NCBI RefSeq assembly: GCF_902806685.2
Contig: NC_048562.1
Location: 3,990,520 to 4,054,519 of the forward strand
Direction of reading: 5' to 3'
DNA: 64,000 nucleotides
Source: Maniola hyperantus
Taxonomy: Eukaryota; Arthropoda; Insecta; Lepidoptera; Nymphalidae
This document shows positions 1-11,797 of the stretch, one piece after another. Position numbers and translations under genes: made by a program. How positions within the stretch are numbered: position 1 is the first letter of the stretch; each line of letters starts with the position of its first letter. A model generated the notes under the pieces. That model saw only the letters and a program-made list of their open reading frames with translations. It had not been told where the DNA came from and did not search any database.

Positions 1-413
1 GTGTCGGAAAGGGACTCGCAACACTTAGGCACACTAGTTTAACCACCACAAGGCATTGATATTATACTAGGTATATTTTCTAGGCTACCCCCTAACACCA
101 TACCGAGGCGCCACCCCTAGTTCAGGCAGACGGTCCCCTCGCCCCGCACCGCCGCCGAGAGCCACCCCTATCAACTGCCTCACTAGCGAAGTGGTAAGTA
201 ACTGACTGACTAACCCAGTTACTCGCTTCGACTAACAGCATAACCTAAACTGCATCGAATACTATACACTGCTTGGCAACCACCGGTTAGAAATCGGTTT
301 AAACTGGAATAAATTAAACTAAACCCTAAACCCTTCTCGTTCTGAAAGGAGTCCCGTGCTCTGTAGTGGGTCAGCAATGGGTTGAATGAATAACGAATGA
401 GAAGGGCTTAGGC
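1..413. other. Gene-free left edge
   Basis: No coding signal. Bases about 328-388 resemble the 3' body of the (GAT)n-tailed SINE found repeatedly in the window (text like CCCGTGCTCTGTAGTG). The rest is unassigned. Confidence 0.5.
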
Positions 414-506
414 CAAATTTCGTCAAAATTGATTAAACGGATGTACCGTTAAAACTGGTAGACAGACAAACACACTTTCGCATTAATAATATTAGTACGG
501 ATAAAT
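414..506 (-). mobile_element. Helitron-like family B, 5' fragment
   Basis: Reverse-strand copy of the 5' part of family B (full length about 210 bp, starts TCCATACTAATATTATAAAT, ends in CTAG). The 3' hairpin half is missing. Confidence 0.55.
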
Positions 507-675
507 TAGCGTTTTGACGAAGTTTCAAAATGTGTGTGTGCAAATATTATAAAAGTTAAATCTAGTTTAAACTGGTTTTAACCGGTTTCACACCAACTAT
601 AACCGCTTTAACACAACTGGTAAAGGGTAGTACTTACTAATTTACATAACATCCACTATTTAGGAATGCATTATA

Positions 676-808
676 CCTATAGTACGCGACAGGTCGGGAT
701 GGCAATCGGGGTATGAGGCAGGGGCGCAACCCGCATGTGACCCGCGCTGTGCGGATGTGTGGGGGCGTCCCCAGTTCGATTGCCATCTTGACCTGTCGCG
801 TACTATAC
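676..808. mobile_element. Palindromic MITE, family H
   Basis: Inverted ends AGTACGCGACAGGTCG and its complement enclose a GC-rich core unlike the AT-rich surroundings. Related copies lie near 9.9, 33.9, 39.6, 50.9 and 60.2 kb. Non-coding. Confidence 0.75.
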
Positions 809-962
809 TTAGGCTCAAGGCACATTACTGAACTTTACATTAGCAGTTTTAAACTTGTCGCTTCGTTTCTACTCTGCCCCAATGTGTCTTGGCCCTTACG
901 TAGACATGCTTAACTAAACACATGCAACGTACTCGTACAGTAGTCTGCAGGTAATTTTGTAA

Positions 963-1140
963 AGTACGCGGCAAAAAGTGATGTACATCGACCTTTAGAA
1001 GGAGATAGCAGATTTGTAGAGCATCGTCTCTGTTGTTGAAACCGACATAACGTTATATATGTAGGTATGAGTGACAGAGAAAGCTACAATGCCGAAATGT
1101 AATTCTAAAGGCCGATGTACACTACTTTCTGCCGCGTACT
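963..1140. mobile_element. Palindromic MITE, family G (copy 1)
   Basis: Ends resemble TGTACATCGACCTTTAGAA and its complement, with GCCGCGTACT-type tips. Diverged core. It abuts a second copy on the right. Confidence 0.7.
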
Positions 1141-1283
1141 TTACATCGACCTTTAGAAAGAGATTTCAGCTTCGTAGAGCGTTGTCTCTGTCACTCATAC
1201 TTATGTGACGTTTTGTCAGTCTCAACGACTGAGACGAAACCGCCATCTCTTCCTAAGGTCGATGTACAATATTTCCTGCCGGG
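1131..1283. mobile_element. Palindromic MITE, family G (copy 2)
   Basis: Same terminal repeats as the preceding element, ending TTTCCTGCCGGG. The two share the bases GCCGCGTACT at their junction. The arms contain GTAGAGCGTTGTCTCTGTC and its complement. Confidence 0.75.
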
Positions 1284-1975
1284 TCGTAGATAGAGTAATA
1301 AAGCTAGATAAAGGAAAGTTTGCTTTCCCATTCACACTACAAAGAGAGCACAGATAAAGTTACTAATGTGATAAACAGAGACGCAGCTAACCTACTTTTT
1401 GTCCCTTATCGTGTAACAGATTTTTTTCAAAAATACATACAAGGAATACAACTTTAGTTGCAAAACAAACTTTGAGAATTCGTGGCGTCATTGTATTTCT
1501 CATTAGTTATTTACTTGTTTTCACATAAAAAACGTTTAGTACAATTATTGTTGATCGGTTAATACAAATATTGACTACTAAACAATGGTAATAATTTTCG
1601 TGTTATTCATCGTTACGTCGTGCTATCGCTATCTCATACGCGGTTACACAGTACTTTAATCCAGCTTTTTTACTCAATCTACGTACCGGATACTGTAATA
1701 TTAATAGTGAAATATTTTCAGCCTACCCGCAACCTTAATTAATGCTACAATTTTTTTTGGACGCTGCTTCTATGGTGGGTTTTATAGTTGCAATTAAAAC
1801 AGAGAGTAGAATTTGATTACAAATGATAAAAAATATAAAAAATTAACCAACCATTATGTCGTAGATCCAAAATGGATGAAATCTATTTTAATAGGGTATT
1901 TGAAAGGTTTTTAAAAACTCACTGATGTCTCTATAGAAAATGTATATTATTATTTTACGTTCTATTACACTGACT
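1284..1975. other. AT-rich stretch without recognisable features
   Basis: No gene, RNA or repeat was recognised here. Confidence 0.5.
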
Positions 1976-2121
1976 CTTGACTCTGAGTACAGCCGTACTC
2001 AGAGTCGCTTAATCGTTACTTAAGTTTAGTTAAAACGAGACAGAGCTATATCTCTTACATAAATCTATCTCGTTTTAACTCAATTTTTATCTTTCGATTA
2101 GCGACTCTGAGTACGGCTGAT
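1976..2121. mobile_element. Palindromic MITE, family I
   Basis: Long inverted arms containing GACTCTGAGTAC and AAAACGAGACAG. The left tip itself folds (GACTCTGAGTAC-agcc-GTACTCAGAGTC). Relatives at 3651, 9776 and 35410. Confidence 0.75.
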
Positions 2122-2347
2122 AGTGCAGATTATTTAAATATCCCGCGAAAACGCTTTCCTGACAATATGACGCCTCATACGTCACCTGCTCGTAAACTTT
2201 GGTTGTTGACTACTGCTGAGAATACGAGTTTACAAGCAGTTGACGTCATCAACCATTCGGCCAATCACAGTCGTTTACGATCACGTGACTAAATTAGACA
2301 AAAAAAATATTCTTTGTCGATTTTGTCATAAAATATCTCATATTTTT

Positions 2348-2773
2348 AGGGTTCCGTACCTCAAAAGGAAAAACGGAACCTATATAGGATCACTTTGTTG
2401 TCTGTCTGTCTGTCGGTCTGTAAATAAACCTACAGGGTACTTCCCGTTGACCTAGAACCATGAAATTTGGTAGGTAGGTCTTATAGCAGACATAAGGGGG
2501 AAAATCTGAAAGCCGTGAATAAGTTGTTACATCACACAAAAAAAAATTAAATTGTGGTCATGAACTAAAAATTAGTATTTTCAATTTTCGAAGTAAGATA
2601 ACTATATCAAGTGGGGTATCATATGAAAGGGCTTCATTTGTGCATTCTAAAACAGATTTTTATTTATTTTCATGCATCATACTTTTTGAATTATCGTGCA
2701 AAATGTCGAAAAAATACGACTGTAGTACGGAACCCTCAGTGCGCGAGCCTGACTCGCATTCGGTCGGTTTTTT
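2348..2773 (+). mobile_element. MINE-2-like MITE with (GTCT)n
   Basis: Full-length family A. It begins AGGGTTCCGTACCTCAAAAG, folds with the nearby CGGAACC, carries a short (GTCT)n tract, and ends CGCACTTGGCCGG-type followed by T-rich sequence. This matches, from memory, the lepidopteran MINE-2 class (MITEs with hitchhiking (GTCY)n, TT target duplication). Confidence 0.8.
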
Positions 2774-3189
2774 TATTTAAATACAATTATTATTTTCTGC
2801 TTTTTTTGGTTTTGTTATTTATTTCTCTACTATTAAATATTTTTATAATTTCAAGTCTCTAACTTCTCGGCAAGTTCGAGCAAGTTCAAATCGAGTGCAA
2901 AATTTGCACCGAACAGACAACCAAACAGAGCGATTTAATATAAACGTGTTAAAGAAACCACATTAAAACAGGCCCATTCGTTTAGGAGCTACGATGTTGC
3001 GAACAAACAAAATTAGTCAAAGACATAACCCCCCCGTTTTTCACGTTGGTTATTAAAATGTATAATCAAACAGCTATTTATAGACTTTTGAAAGCTAGCT
3101 TTTTAGGACAAATTTTATTTTAGTGGCAATTACATAATATAATATAATATAAAGTACGAATCACAAAATGTGGTGCTTCTATATTATGG

Positions 3190-3905
3190 AGTGCGTAAAA
3201 AGTGGTTTTGAATATTTTAGTATGGAGCTTGGCCTAGTAGTCCGCCATTTTCTTTTTTCCAAAACAGCGCCCACGCATAAAATCTGTTTCAATCAATAGC
3301 TGGCACCAATACATACAAGTATTGTATGAAAAAAAATCTTTCAAAGTGTCACGTTTCTGAGATACTAGCTATCAAAGTTTTACTGGTGGTTAGACTGTTG
3401 TACTGATGACGCTACCAGCCGCTCGATTGTGGTAGAATGACAGCTACAATGTCACGATCTCAACCACCTCTGATTGGTTGACGCTCGCTAACTATTGGCT
3501 ACAATGCATTGTTGCAACAAGAATCGCACAAAATACAGCCAATCACAAAAATTGAGATTGTAATAATGATTGATGCAGGTTTTACGAAATCGACCTACAG
3601 TACAACTTAGATAGCTTATATCTCGGAAACGTGACACTTTTGAAGATTTTCAGCCGTACTCAGAGTCGCTAATCGTTACTTAAGATTCAGCTAAAACGAG
3701 ACAGATTTATGTGAGAGATATAGCTCTGTCTCGTTTTAAATAAACTTAAGTAACGATTAAGCGACTCTGAGTACCGCTGTTAGTCTCATAAAATCAGTCG
3801 TTTGTATTGCTGCCACTTGCCAGCTATTTTATATGTGACCGCTATTTTGGAAAAAAAGGAAAATGGCGGACTGCTAGGTAGGCCAAAATCTTCAAAGCCC
3901 TTTGT
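3190..3905. mobile_element. Long fold-back element with nested MITE
   Basis: The left arm (about 3190-3390) is the inverse of the right arm (about 3600-3650 plus 3795-3900). Shared tracts include GTCCGCCATTTTC and GTGTCACGTTTC. A family I MITE interrupts the right arm. The centre holds a unit that recurs alone at 4305. Non-coding. Confidence 0.65.
3651..3780. mobile_element. Palindromic MITE, family I (nested)
   Basis: Inverted ends CAGCCGTACTCAGAGTCGCT and complement. It lies within the right arm of the larger fold-back and so is younger than it. Confidence 0.75.
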
Positions 3906-4304
3906 AATACTTGTTAAAAAAATAAGCAATAATAAGATTTCAATAAATATGTTTAAAAAGAGTTTTAAGCTGATCCCACATTAAACTACATGTCGAATGC
4001 AACGTTATGTTCGTACGGGTAACTTATCACAATTTTCGTAGGGATCTTTAATTTTTTTGAAATAAAATATATATTAGTATAGCTTAGTATCTATAGCTTC
4101 CACCTACCTAATCGACTCGCATCGGAAAGCCCAACGTTGGAAGACACACACCTCCCCTATTCTTTAAAATACGGTCAAGTTAATGTCATTAATTTGTTTT
4201 ATATGTTTTAACCATGTTTTCGCACATGTAAGCTTATTAAATGTAAACGTTTATTAAGAAACAGACTAACTCCCGTGGGATATCTCAGTTGGTTAGAGCC
4301 CAAT

Positions 4305-4440
4305 ACCTACGACTCACTATTGGCCACAACGCATTGTTGCAACAAGAATCGCACAAATTCAGCCAATCAGAACAATTGAGATTGTAATAATGATTGATGC
4401 AGGTTTTAGACAATCGCCCTACAGGTGTATTGGCGCAAGA
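4305..4440 (+). repeat. Partial copy of fold-back element core
   Basis: Repeats bases about 3485-3600 with minor changes (GCATTGTTGCAACAAGAATC, TAATAATGATTGATGCAGG). It is preceded at about 4278 by a weak tRNA-like A-box (CAGTTGGTTAGAGC). Confidence 0.6.
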
Positions 4441-6635
4441 CCAAGACTGGCTAAGTCTCGTCTTGTTACGACCAGTGCGCCATGTTCAGAGTTCACACAT
4501 AATGCAATGTGCGATCAGCCTAAACCCCTGTATTTTCTCACAATTATAGGTGTTGCCATGTTATATTTTTTTTATAACTGTGTATATAAATATACAAATA
4601 TATTATTATGCCAAATGTTCGGACCCTTTATATAAATAGTATAATCATTAAATTGAATTTTAGTGTTCCTTCAAATATGTGGTCGTTGTAGCGAGTAATT
4701 TTTAAGTAAATAAATAAATAAAAATTAATTTGTTGGGATAATTTTGTAAAATTTTGCAGATTTTTTTATTTTTTTTAAAACTTGACTAGTGAAAATGATA
4801 TTTTATTTTTCTACATTATTTTATATTTGTCTCTTTTTATAAGTAACTTAATTATAATTAAATGTAAGAAATGATGTAGGTATATTTTTTGCGCGGTGGA
4901 CTTTTTGAAAAAAACAAAATATCTGCAAAAATTTATAAAATAAAATTCCTTTTTGAATAAAATCGAAATAAGCTCACGACTGAAAATATCTAGTACGTGT
5001 TTTAAAACAACGTTATAAATAAAATTATTAAGTAGGAAAAAGGGAATTTTAGATCTGATAATTGTTTTATTTTTTTAATGATTTAGGCAAATCGATTCTG
5101 TGGTGTGTCATTTTTATTTACGCCATTTGAGTACAATTCTTTTTCTAACTGGCTTTACGGCTCTTGGTTCTAGTCCTTTTGAGCCGTACAATCCGATTTT
5201 GTAGTGTGGCGTTTTTTAAACAAAATGATAAGAAAAATATTTTTAAAATGTAAACGTCATATCTAAAGCATATCACTTGTATATGCGTCGGATGACTAAT
5301 AACCACTAACTCTGATTCAATACACAGAAAAAAAGTCCTTTTTTTCCCCATATTTATCCCTCTATTTTGAAGTTATGCTCAGTGTTGCCAACATATAGAC
5401 GACCAATGCTACTGTTGATAGCTTAGTGTTGCCAGTGGGAATATAATCACAGTTTTAATAACAGAAAGGTTGTTTGTTAACGAAAGCAATCGATAAATCG
5501 CTTAAATAAAATATGTAATCAGCTTTATGTGAGTGGTTATAATGATAATGTACATACATTTATTCGTACCATCCTGTAAGTAATTTAAAACGAAAATGCA
5601 TATGTAGGTACCTACCTATCTATATTTTCTCAAATTCTAGATTTTCTCAATGTTTTCCTTCACTGTTAAAACAAGTGATAGGTATAATATACTATCTTAA
5701 AACGCACATAACTCTGAAAAGATAAAGTTCAGTAAATGTGGATATCTTTAGATCGTGTTTCAAATTGGGCTTTTTTTCTTACCTTGGCTAATGGGATGAT
5801 AGTAAAATAAGGCAAACCGCTATTTTTTGACTAAATAACTTTCAAAGTTCAAGTAATATTACAATTTTAATGTACTTACCGCATTATTGACAGTTTGGAA
5901 GTTGGGAACAAAAATAATTAAGATAATGTATTCCCACTATCCAACCTGGCAGAGGGTGGAAGATGACACATAAAGTTCCCAACTGCCAACCTTGGAAAGC
6001 TACGTTGGAAGATGGGAATAAGTCATTTTAATACCTTATTAATATCTAGTCTATAATATGTAATAAAACATTATTTTCCCGTCTTAAATTACTTACAGAA
6101 TGATTGATTACCTAATCTTAAAACACTTTCTTGAGAAATGTGACCAATATTGTGACAAATGTATGTATGTATACAATTGAACTTTTTAACGCACGTGTAA
6201 GATTGAGACCTACATCGATATAAGTGAAAAAATGAACGATGGCTATGAATGGCATCTCAGTGTATGGGCAGCGCGTATTTTGCAATGGGGATCCACAGGC
6301 AAACTGATCTCAGAAGGCGCCACAAGAGGACCGCCCAATGTTAAATTAAAATCAACAATTGTTTGTTTAATTTGTTTAATCTACGAGTGTTTCGTAAACT
6401 ATTTTAATATGTAGACGCTGGAAGCTCCTACAATTAAAATTATGGTGTTTGACATAAATAAATAAAATAGGAATATTTTTTATTCAATTAAACTTTAACC
6501 TACAAGTAATTTGTAATCGTCGTCGTTGTTTGATATCCTACCCGTATGGACGGTTCGCTTATACGCCACCTGTCGTCATAAATTGGCAGTATGGATCCCC
6601 TTTGATCAGGATGAAGGAATCGATCATCAAGATGC
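4441..6635. other. AT-rich intergenic DNA
   Basis: Low-complexity A/T sequence without a supported gene. A weak inverted pair around ATTCCCA...CCAAC at about 5930-6022 may be an old MITE. Short open frames here have no recognisable domain. Confidence 0.45.
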
Positions 6636-6720
6636 AAGCTATCTCTTTACCAAATATCTTCAAAATCCACTAAACAGTTGGGTCATGAAAATGTAAGTAA
6701 CGACAGACACACAGATAAGA
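6636..6720 (-). mobile_element. Helitron-like family B, fragment
   Basis: Diverged middle and 5' part of family B on the minus strand (GATGCAAGCTATCTCTTTACC then CAGACACAC). Both termini are lost. Confidence 0.4.
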
Positions 6721-6879
6721 CACCCTGTCACATTTATAGTGTTAGCAGTAATTAATTCGTGTCTATGCTTCCTGAAAAAAATGGTCACATTTCCAAGAAA
6801 AAATTCAAATGGTGTGTGAAACCGTTCCGTTGTTCGTTGTTATGCCCGTTCTGCGCGTACGCCACGACAGCCAGCGAAT

Positions 6880-7173
6880 TCGGTTCCCGGCAGGGGAAAT
6901 TTGGAATTTTATAATTTTGAAATTTCCTTTGGTCTGGGCTGGTGGGAGGCTTCAGCCGTGGCTATTTACCAATTACCACTCTACCGGCCAAGCCGTGCCG
7001 CAAGCGATTTAGAGTTTCAATACGATGCCGTGGAGACACCGAAGGGGTATAGGTTTAATAAAAACTGCCATACCCCTTCCAGATTAGCTCACTTTCATCT
7101 TAGACTGCATCATCACTTACCACCAGGTGAGATTGTTGTCAAGGGTTAACTTGTATCTGAATTTTAAAAAAAA
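6880..7173 (+). mobile_element. tRNA-derived SINE, family O
   Basis: Starts near a Pol III B-box remnant (GGTTCCCGGCAGGGG). The body contains GTGGGAGGCTTC and GCCGTGCCGC and ends CTTGTATCTGAATTTTAAAA. The A-box half is missing. Open frames inside are by-products. Confidence 0.7.
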
Positions 7174-8050
7174 TCGCAGGGTTCGCGGGTTATGGTGGCG
7201 TGAGTGTAGAGCGGGCTTTATTGTAAAACCATATATTATTCTGTTGTTGTTAACTATTTAAGATAAACAGAAATCGTAGAATAAACATTTTAAAGTACTA
7301 TGCTAAATTAATTTCTAATCCAAAATCCTTATCCTAACAACTAAAACTAATCTTATTGAAGCTTCTTTAGTACCGTTGTGATTTGAAACTCGGTGAAACT
7401 AATACATCTATTATAGTATAATATACCTATTAAATTATTTATTATAGATGTAATCATCTATAGGATAAAGCTTGCGGTGTTTTCTATTATATACAACTAC
7501 AGTATTATTAAGTAATGAACTTATACTTATAAAAAAGCATGATAGCAAATAATATAATCAATATTGGGAAGGTAACAAGTAATTTATTATTAATAATTTA
7601 TTTGTCCCACGTTGTACCCACAATATAAGAAAAATAATTGCCGCGCTTTTTGCATGTCTTTATAATTTGTCATAACGTCAGGGTTGCCACATAACTTATT
7701 TTAGAATCCTACTAAAATGGTAGAAATAGTTTAATATTACCAGCAAACAATCGAAGAGACAAGGTAAGAAATATTTTTAATAAATTCTATTTAATCTTTA
7801 CTTTAGCAGCTAACAATAATTTAAATTGACTTTAGAATGTTTAAATGTTGATTAGTTGGCAAAAATTAGTAGTACCAAATGTAGATTTGCGTTGTCAATA
7901 CATCGCGCCTTTTTAATTTATGTCCCGCTCTTAAATGCGAATTAAAATACAGTGCGACAAGGCTCTTTTGGCGCGTGGTGAAAAACGGAACTAACGCCAC
8001 CGTCTTGTCAAGTGTCACGCTGTCCACTTATATGCGGTGTTGCTAAGTAA
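7174..8050. other. AT-rich intergenic DNA
   Basis: No gene recognised. A GC-richer patch at about 7890-8040 is unassigned. Confidence 0.45.
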
Positions 8051-8569
8051 AAAAACCGTCCAAGTGCGAGTCAGACTCGCGCAACGAGGGTTCGGTACTA
8101 CAGTCGTGTTTTTTCGACACTTTGCACGATAATTCAAAAACTATGATGCATAAAAATAAATAAAAATCTGTTTTAGAATGCACAGGTGAAGACCTTTCAT
8201 ATGATACCACACTTGATATAGTTACTCTTACTTCGAAAATTGAAAAGACTAATTAGGCAGGTCGGTAGGTCTTATTGCAGACATTAGGGGAAAAATCTAA
8301 AAACCGTGAATTTGTGGTTACATCACACAAAAAAAATTAAATTGTGGTCATTAACTAATAATTAGTATTTTCCATTTTCGAAGTAAGATATTTATATTAA
8401 GTGGGGTATCATATAAAAGGGCTTTATCTGTGCTTTCTAAAACAATTTTATTTATTTATTTTTATGCATCATAGTTTTTGAATTATCGTGCAAAATGTTG
8501 AAAAATGCTGACTGTAGCACGGAACCCTCGGTGCGCGAGCCTAACTCGCACTTGGCCGGTTTTTTTGTC
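8051..8569. mobile_element. MINE-2-like elements fused head-to-head
   Basis: A minus-strand family A 3' half (8051 to about 8254) runs directly into a plus-strand 3' half (about 8255-8569). Both outer ends are the AAAACCGGCCAAGTG-type terminus, giving a palindrome with roughly 200-bp arms. Both 5' ends, with (GTCT)n, are missing. Confidence 0.75.
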
Positions 8570-9045
8570 AATCTTTATTCCCCTGAAATGCACTTTCAAT
8601 ACTCATGCACAAGTGTACAATTAAACTATTTTCCTGGCAGGTAGAAATAACGCATCTGACATCAGAAACATCGAGTATCTCAATATCTACGTATGAAGTT
8701 CAACAAGTGATGCAGAGTGATGGGAAATATAGCTAAGAGCTGCTTATGCGTAGGCAGCTTGAGCAGTTAAAATGTAGAGCTCGAGCAGTGGTTGTCAACT
8801 GCAGTTGCAACAAAGATACTGGAGAAAATTCTACGCCCGAGCGAGAAGTCGAGAGCAGTCAATGTGTGTTACAATTAGAACTGCTCGACTGCTCGAGCTG
8901 TCTTGTGTATGACAACGAAAGATTGTAATGCGCTATGCAGTTGAAGTTCGAAGCAGTCAATCGTAACTGCTTCAAGCTAAAGTATGTTTCAATTTTGTTT
9001 TGAAGTACTATTTTATAGCACTTTATTACAAAAATTAACATACAG
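8570..9045. other. Unassigned DNA rich in GAGCAGT words
   Basis: About 8740-8980 repeats short words related to GAGCAGT/ACTGCTC on both strands, suggesting a decayed fold-back. No gene seen. Confidence 0.4.
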
Positions 9046-9204
9046 TAGCCGGCAGAAATTATTGTACATTGACCTTTAGAATGAGATATCGGCTTCTGTC
9101 ACTCCTACCTATGTGACGTTTGGTCGGTCTCAACGACAGAGACAACGCTCTACGAAACCGCTGTCTCTTTCTAAAGGTCGATGTACAATATTTCCTGCCG
9201 GGTA
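9046..9204. mobile_element. Palindromic MITE, family G
   Basis: Ends GCCGGCAGAAATTATTGTAC and TTTCCTGCCGGG, flanked by TA on both sides, suggesting a TA target duplication as in Tc1/mariner-type MITEs. Confidence 0.75.
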
Positions 9205-9321
9205 CTATAGTGATATGAATGTTATCGAAATCTTTAGGAGCAACAAATTTTGTAATCAATGTATCCATACGTTATGTATTAGATATAATATCAAATTATA
9301 TATTTGCGCTTACACTATCCG

Positions 9322-9455
9322 TTGTACACAATCTCTAAACTAAACTAAAATGGCACGTCTAAATCTATTGCTATCCCTTTCATAATGTTGCTTGCGAAAA
9401 GGATAGCATCAGATTTAGACCTGTTAATTTAGTTTAGATTAGAGATTGTGTACAA
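9322..9455. mobile_element. Palindromic MITE, family R
   Basis: TTGTACACAATCTCTAA at the left is inverted as TTAGAGATTGTGTACAA at the right. The arms continue through AGTTTAG and GTCTAAATC. Total about 134 bp, one copy seen. Confidence 0.7.
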
Positions 9456-9775
9456 GAGAATCTGCCACATTGGTTTGATACTCGCAACGAAAATATAAAT
9501 TCTCTTTATAATAAATTAAAGTCCCTACGGCTGTGGTCCCCCTAGATTTAAATATGGCATTCAAGGGGCCTCCTCCTCTTCCTTCTTCCTCTGGTGACCC
9601 GCCCGCTCGTTTGATCGCAATTTTTATTTTTAAATATCGCTATCCCGTGGGAATTTCGAAAAATTCGACCTTATTTGTTGTTTGTTTTCTACATTATTAT
9701 CCTCCTCCTCCCCTCCCCTCCCTCCTCCCTCCCTCCTCGAACCTCGAACCTCCGGTTGATCATGATGATGATGAT

Positions 9776-9865
9776 ATAACGTTGTCTCGTTTTAACCGTG
9801 TCTTAAGTCTGAGCAATGTCAGAATGCGCTCAATAGATCTCACCCTCAGTCAGTCAGGACTTTTA
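9776..9865. mobile_element. MITE family I, right-end fragment
   Basis: Matches the right half of the 35410 copy (GTCTTAAGTCTGAGCAA, ATAGATCTCA). The left half is absent. Confidence 0.5.
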
Positions 9866-9936
9866 TATTTAGTATAGTAGCTCTCTATATAGTTTTATTA
9901 TTCATTTTGGTGCTTATTTTCTATTAAGTACCTACG

Positions 9937-10090
9937 TATAGTGCGCGACAGGTCGAGATGACAATCGGGGAGGGAACGCCCCGCACACCCCCCGCGCTAA
10001 CATGGTGTGGGCGAGCGCGGGTGACGTGCGGGTGTGCGACGCGTCCCCCCGCCTCATACTCCGATTGCCATCTCGACCTGTCGCGAACTA
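9937..10090. mobile_element. Palindromic MITE, family H
   Basis: Ends GCGCGACAGGTCGAGATG and complement enclose a strongly GC-rich core (CCCCGCACACC, GGTGTGCGACGCG). Most complete copy in the window. Confidence 0.8.
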
Positions 10091-10102
10091 TTGTTAATTT
10101 TT

Positions 10103-10512
10103 AGGTTCCGTACGTTAAAAGGATGAAAGGAACCCTTAATGGATCACTTTGTTATCTGTCTGTCTGTCCGTCGTGTCTGTCAAGAAAACCTATAGGGTAC
10201 TTCCTGTTGACCTAGATGTCTTATAGCACAAGTAAAGGAATAAATCCGAAAACCGTGAATTTGTGGTTACATCACAAAAAAAAGTTAAAATGTGTTCATG
10301 AACAAATAATTAGTATTTTCAATTGTCAAAGTATGATAGTATACCAAGTGGGGTATCATATGAAAGGGCTTTACCTGCCCATTCTAAAACATTGTTAATT
10401 ATTATTTATATGTAGAATAGTTTTTGATTTATCGTGTAAAATGTCTAAAAAATTCGTCTATAGTACGGAACCCTCGGTGCGCGAGTCTGACTCGCAGTTG
10501 GCTAGTTTTTTT
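10103..10512 (+). mobile_element. MINE-2-like MITE
   Basis: Diverged full-length family A. The 5' tip is AGGTTCCGTACGTTAAAAGG, with a short GTCTGTCTGTC tract and 3' end CTCGCAGTTGGCTAG then T-run. Confidence 0.75.
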
Positions 10513-11178
10513 TAGTGTAAAAACTAAAAAGTCTCAGAATCTCAATAAAATTAATAGAAAAATATCAAAAATGTAAATTAAATAAATAGAACAATTATTT
10601 TTGTGCTTGAATCTGTGGTATAATTTTAATGATGTCAGCATGAAATATATAAATTCTACCAAAAATTATCGATTAAATTAAAAAAATAAAACATCGGCCT
10701 TATTAATAAACTCTTGGGCAGACATGTCTGGTGTGGCTCCAAAAAATGTAATTTAAGGAAATGAGCCTAGAAAATTAACATCTAATTCTAGTTAATAATA
10801 TCAACTGCCATAATTATGATACTTGTAACTTATTTATTGGAATATGATATAAAATTTTGTTAGCTTTAAGTAATTAAGTATTTTAATTTAAGAAGCAATG
10901 TACCTATAGCAAAATTATCACAAGAAGTACCTATCGTTTCTTTGTAATATTTTAATATTTTTTTTCGCTTGACTATAATTTATTATAGTATTATATTATA
11001 ATTATACCTATTACACCTATATTATATTAAGATTATAATATTAATGTAATATAGGTAGGCAGGCTCTGGCTAGTTAGATTAGATTTTTTATTTAATTATT
11101 TCACTAAATTTTTGGAGTGAAAACTTGTTAGGCGCGATGGGCGATTTTGGAATGGTTAGAACCTTTACCCTATCCGCG
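10513..11178. other. AT-rich intergenic DNA
   Basis: A/T-rich sequence with short TATA-like repeats. No gene recognised. Confidence 0.5.
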
Positions 11179-11470
11179 GAATGAAGTTAGCGTAACGCTC
11201 TCTTATACAAATGATAGAGCCAAAAATCTCAGTGGGCCTTAAACATTTTGAGCCACCAACCATTTTCCACCACCAATTCATTTTCGAATTGAATTTCAAA
11301 CATGTTTGTTAACATGTTTGAAATTCAATTCGAAAATGTTTTTAAAAACTATTCGAAATTCAATTTGAAAACGTAGTTTCGTTTGTGAATGGTTGAATTC
11401 AAAATGTTTAAGGCCCGCTGAGATTTTTGGCTCTATCAGTAACTGAAAAAGCGTTATGCTAACTTCATTG
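11179..11470. mobile_element. Palindromic MITE, family Q, with perfect central hairpin
   Basis: Outer arms ATGAAGTTAGC and GCTAACTTCAT, then AGAGCCAAAAATCTCAG and complement. The centre has 28-nt perfect inverted arms (11279-11306 and 11311-11338) around a TGTT loop. A SINE starts immediately to the right. Confidence 0.8.
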
Positions 11471-11473
11471 AGA

Positions 11474-11797
11474 AGCTGTGGTAGCCTAGTGGTTAGGACG
11501 TCTGCCTTCCAATCGGAGGTCGGGGGTTCGATCCCGGGCACGCACCTCTAACTTTTCGGAGTTATGTGCGTTTTCAAGTAATTAAAATATCACTTGCTTT
11601 AACGGTGAAGGAAAACATCGTGAGGAAACCTCCATACCTGAGAGTTCTCCATAATGTTCTCAAAGGTGTGTGAAGTCTGCCAATCCGCACAATATGTTCA
11701 GCATGGTGGGCTATAGCCAAACCCTTCTCATAGTGAGAGGAGACCCGTGCTCTGTAGTGAGCCGGTGATGGGTTGATCATGATGATGATGATGATTA
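11474..11797 (+). mobile_element. tRNA-derived SINE, family E, full length
   Basis: The tRNA-like head has A-box TAGCCTAGTGGTTAGGA and B-box GGTTCGATCCC, and an arginine(UCU)-like anticodon loop in other copies. The body carries GAAAACATCGTGAGGAAACC and the tail is (GAT)n running into (ATT)n. Pol III transcription is inferred from the boxes. Confidence 0.85.

Noticed and set aside
6232..6414. 60-codon frame MNDGYEWHLSVWAAR...
   Set aside because: Some coding-like composition, but no splice partners, domain or repeat support; left unannotated.
9533..9877. 114-codon Pro-rich plus-strand frame
   Set aside because: Produced by a C/T-rich tract followed by a MITE fragment; no supporting signal.
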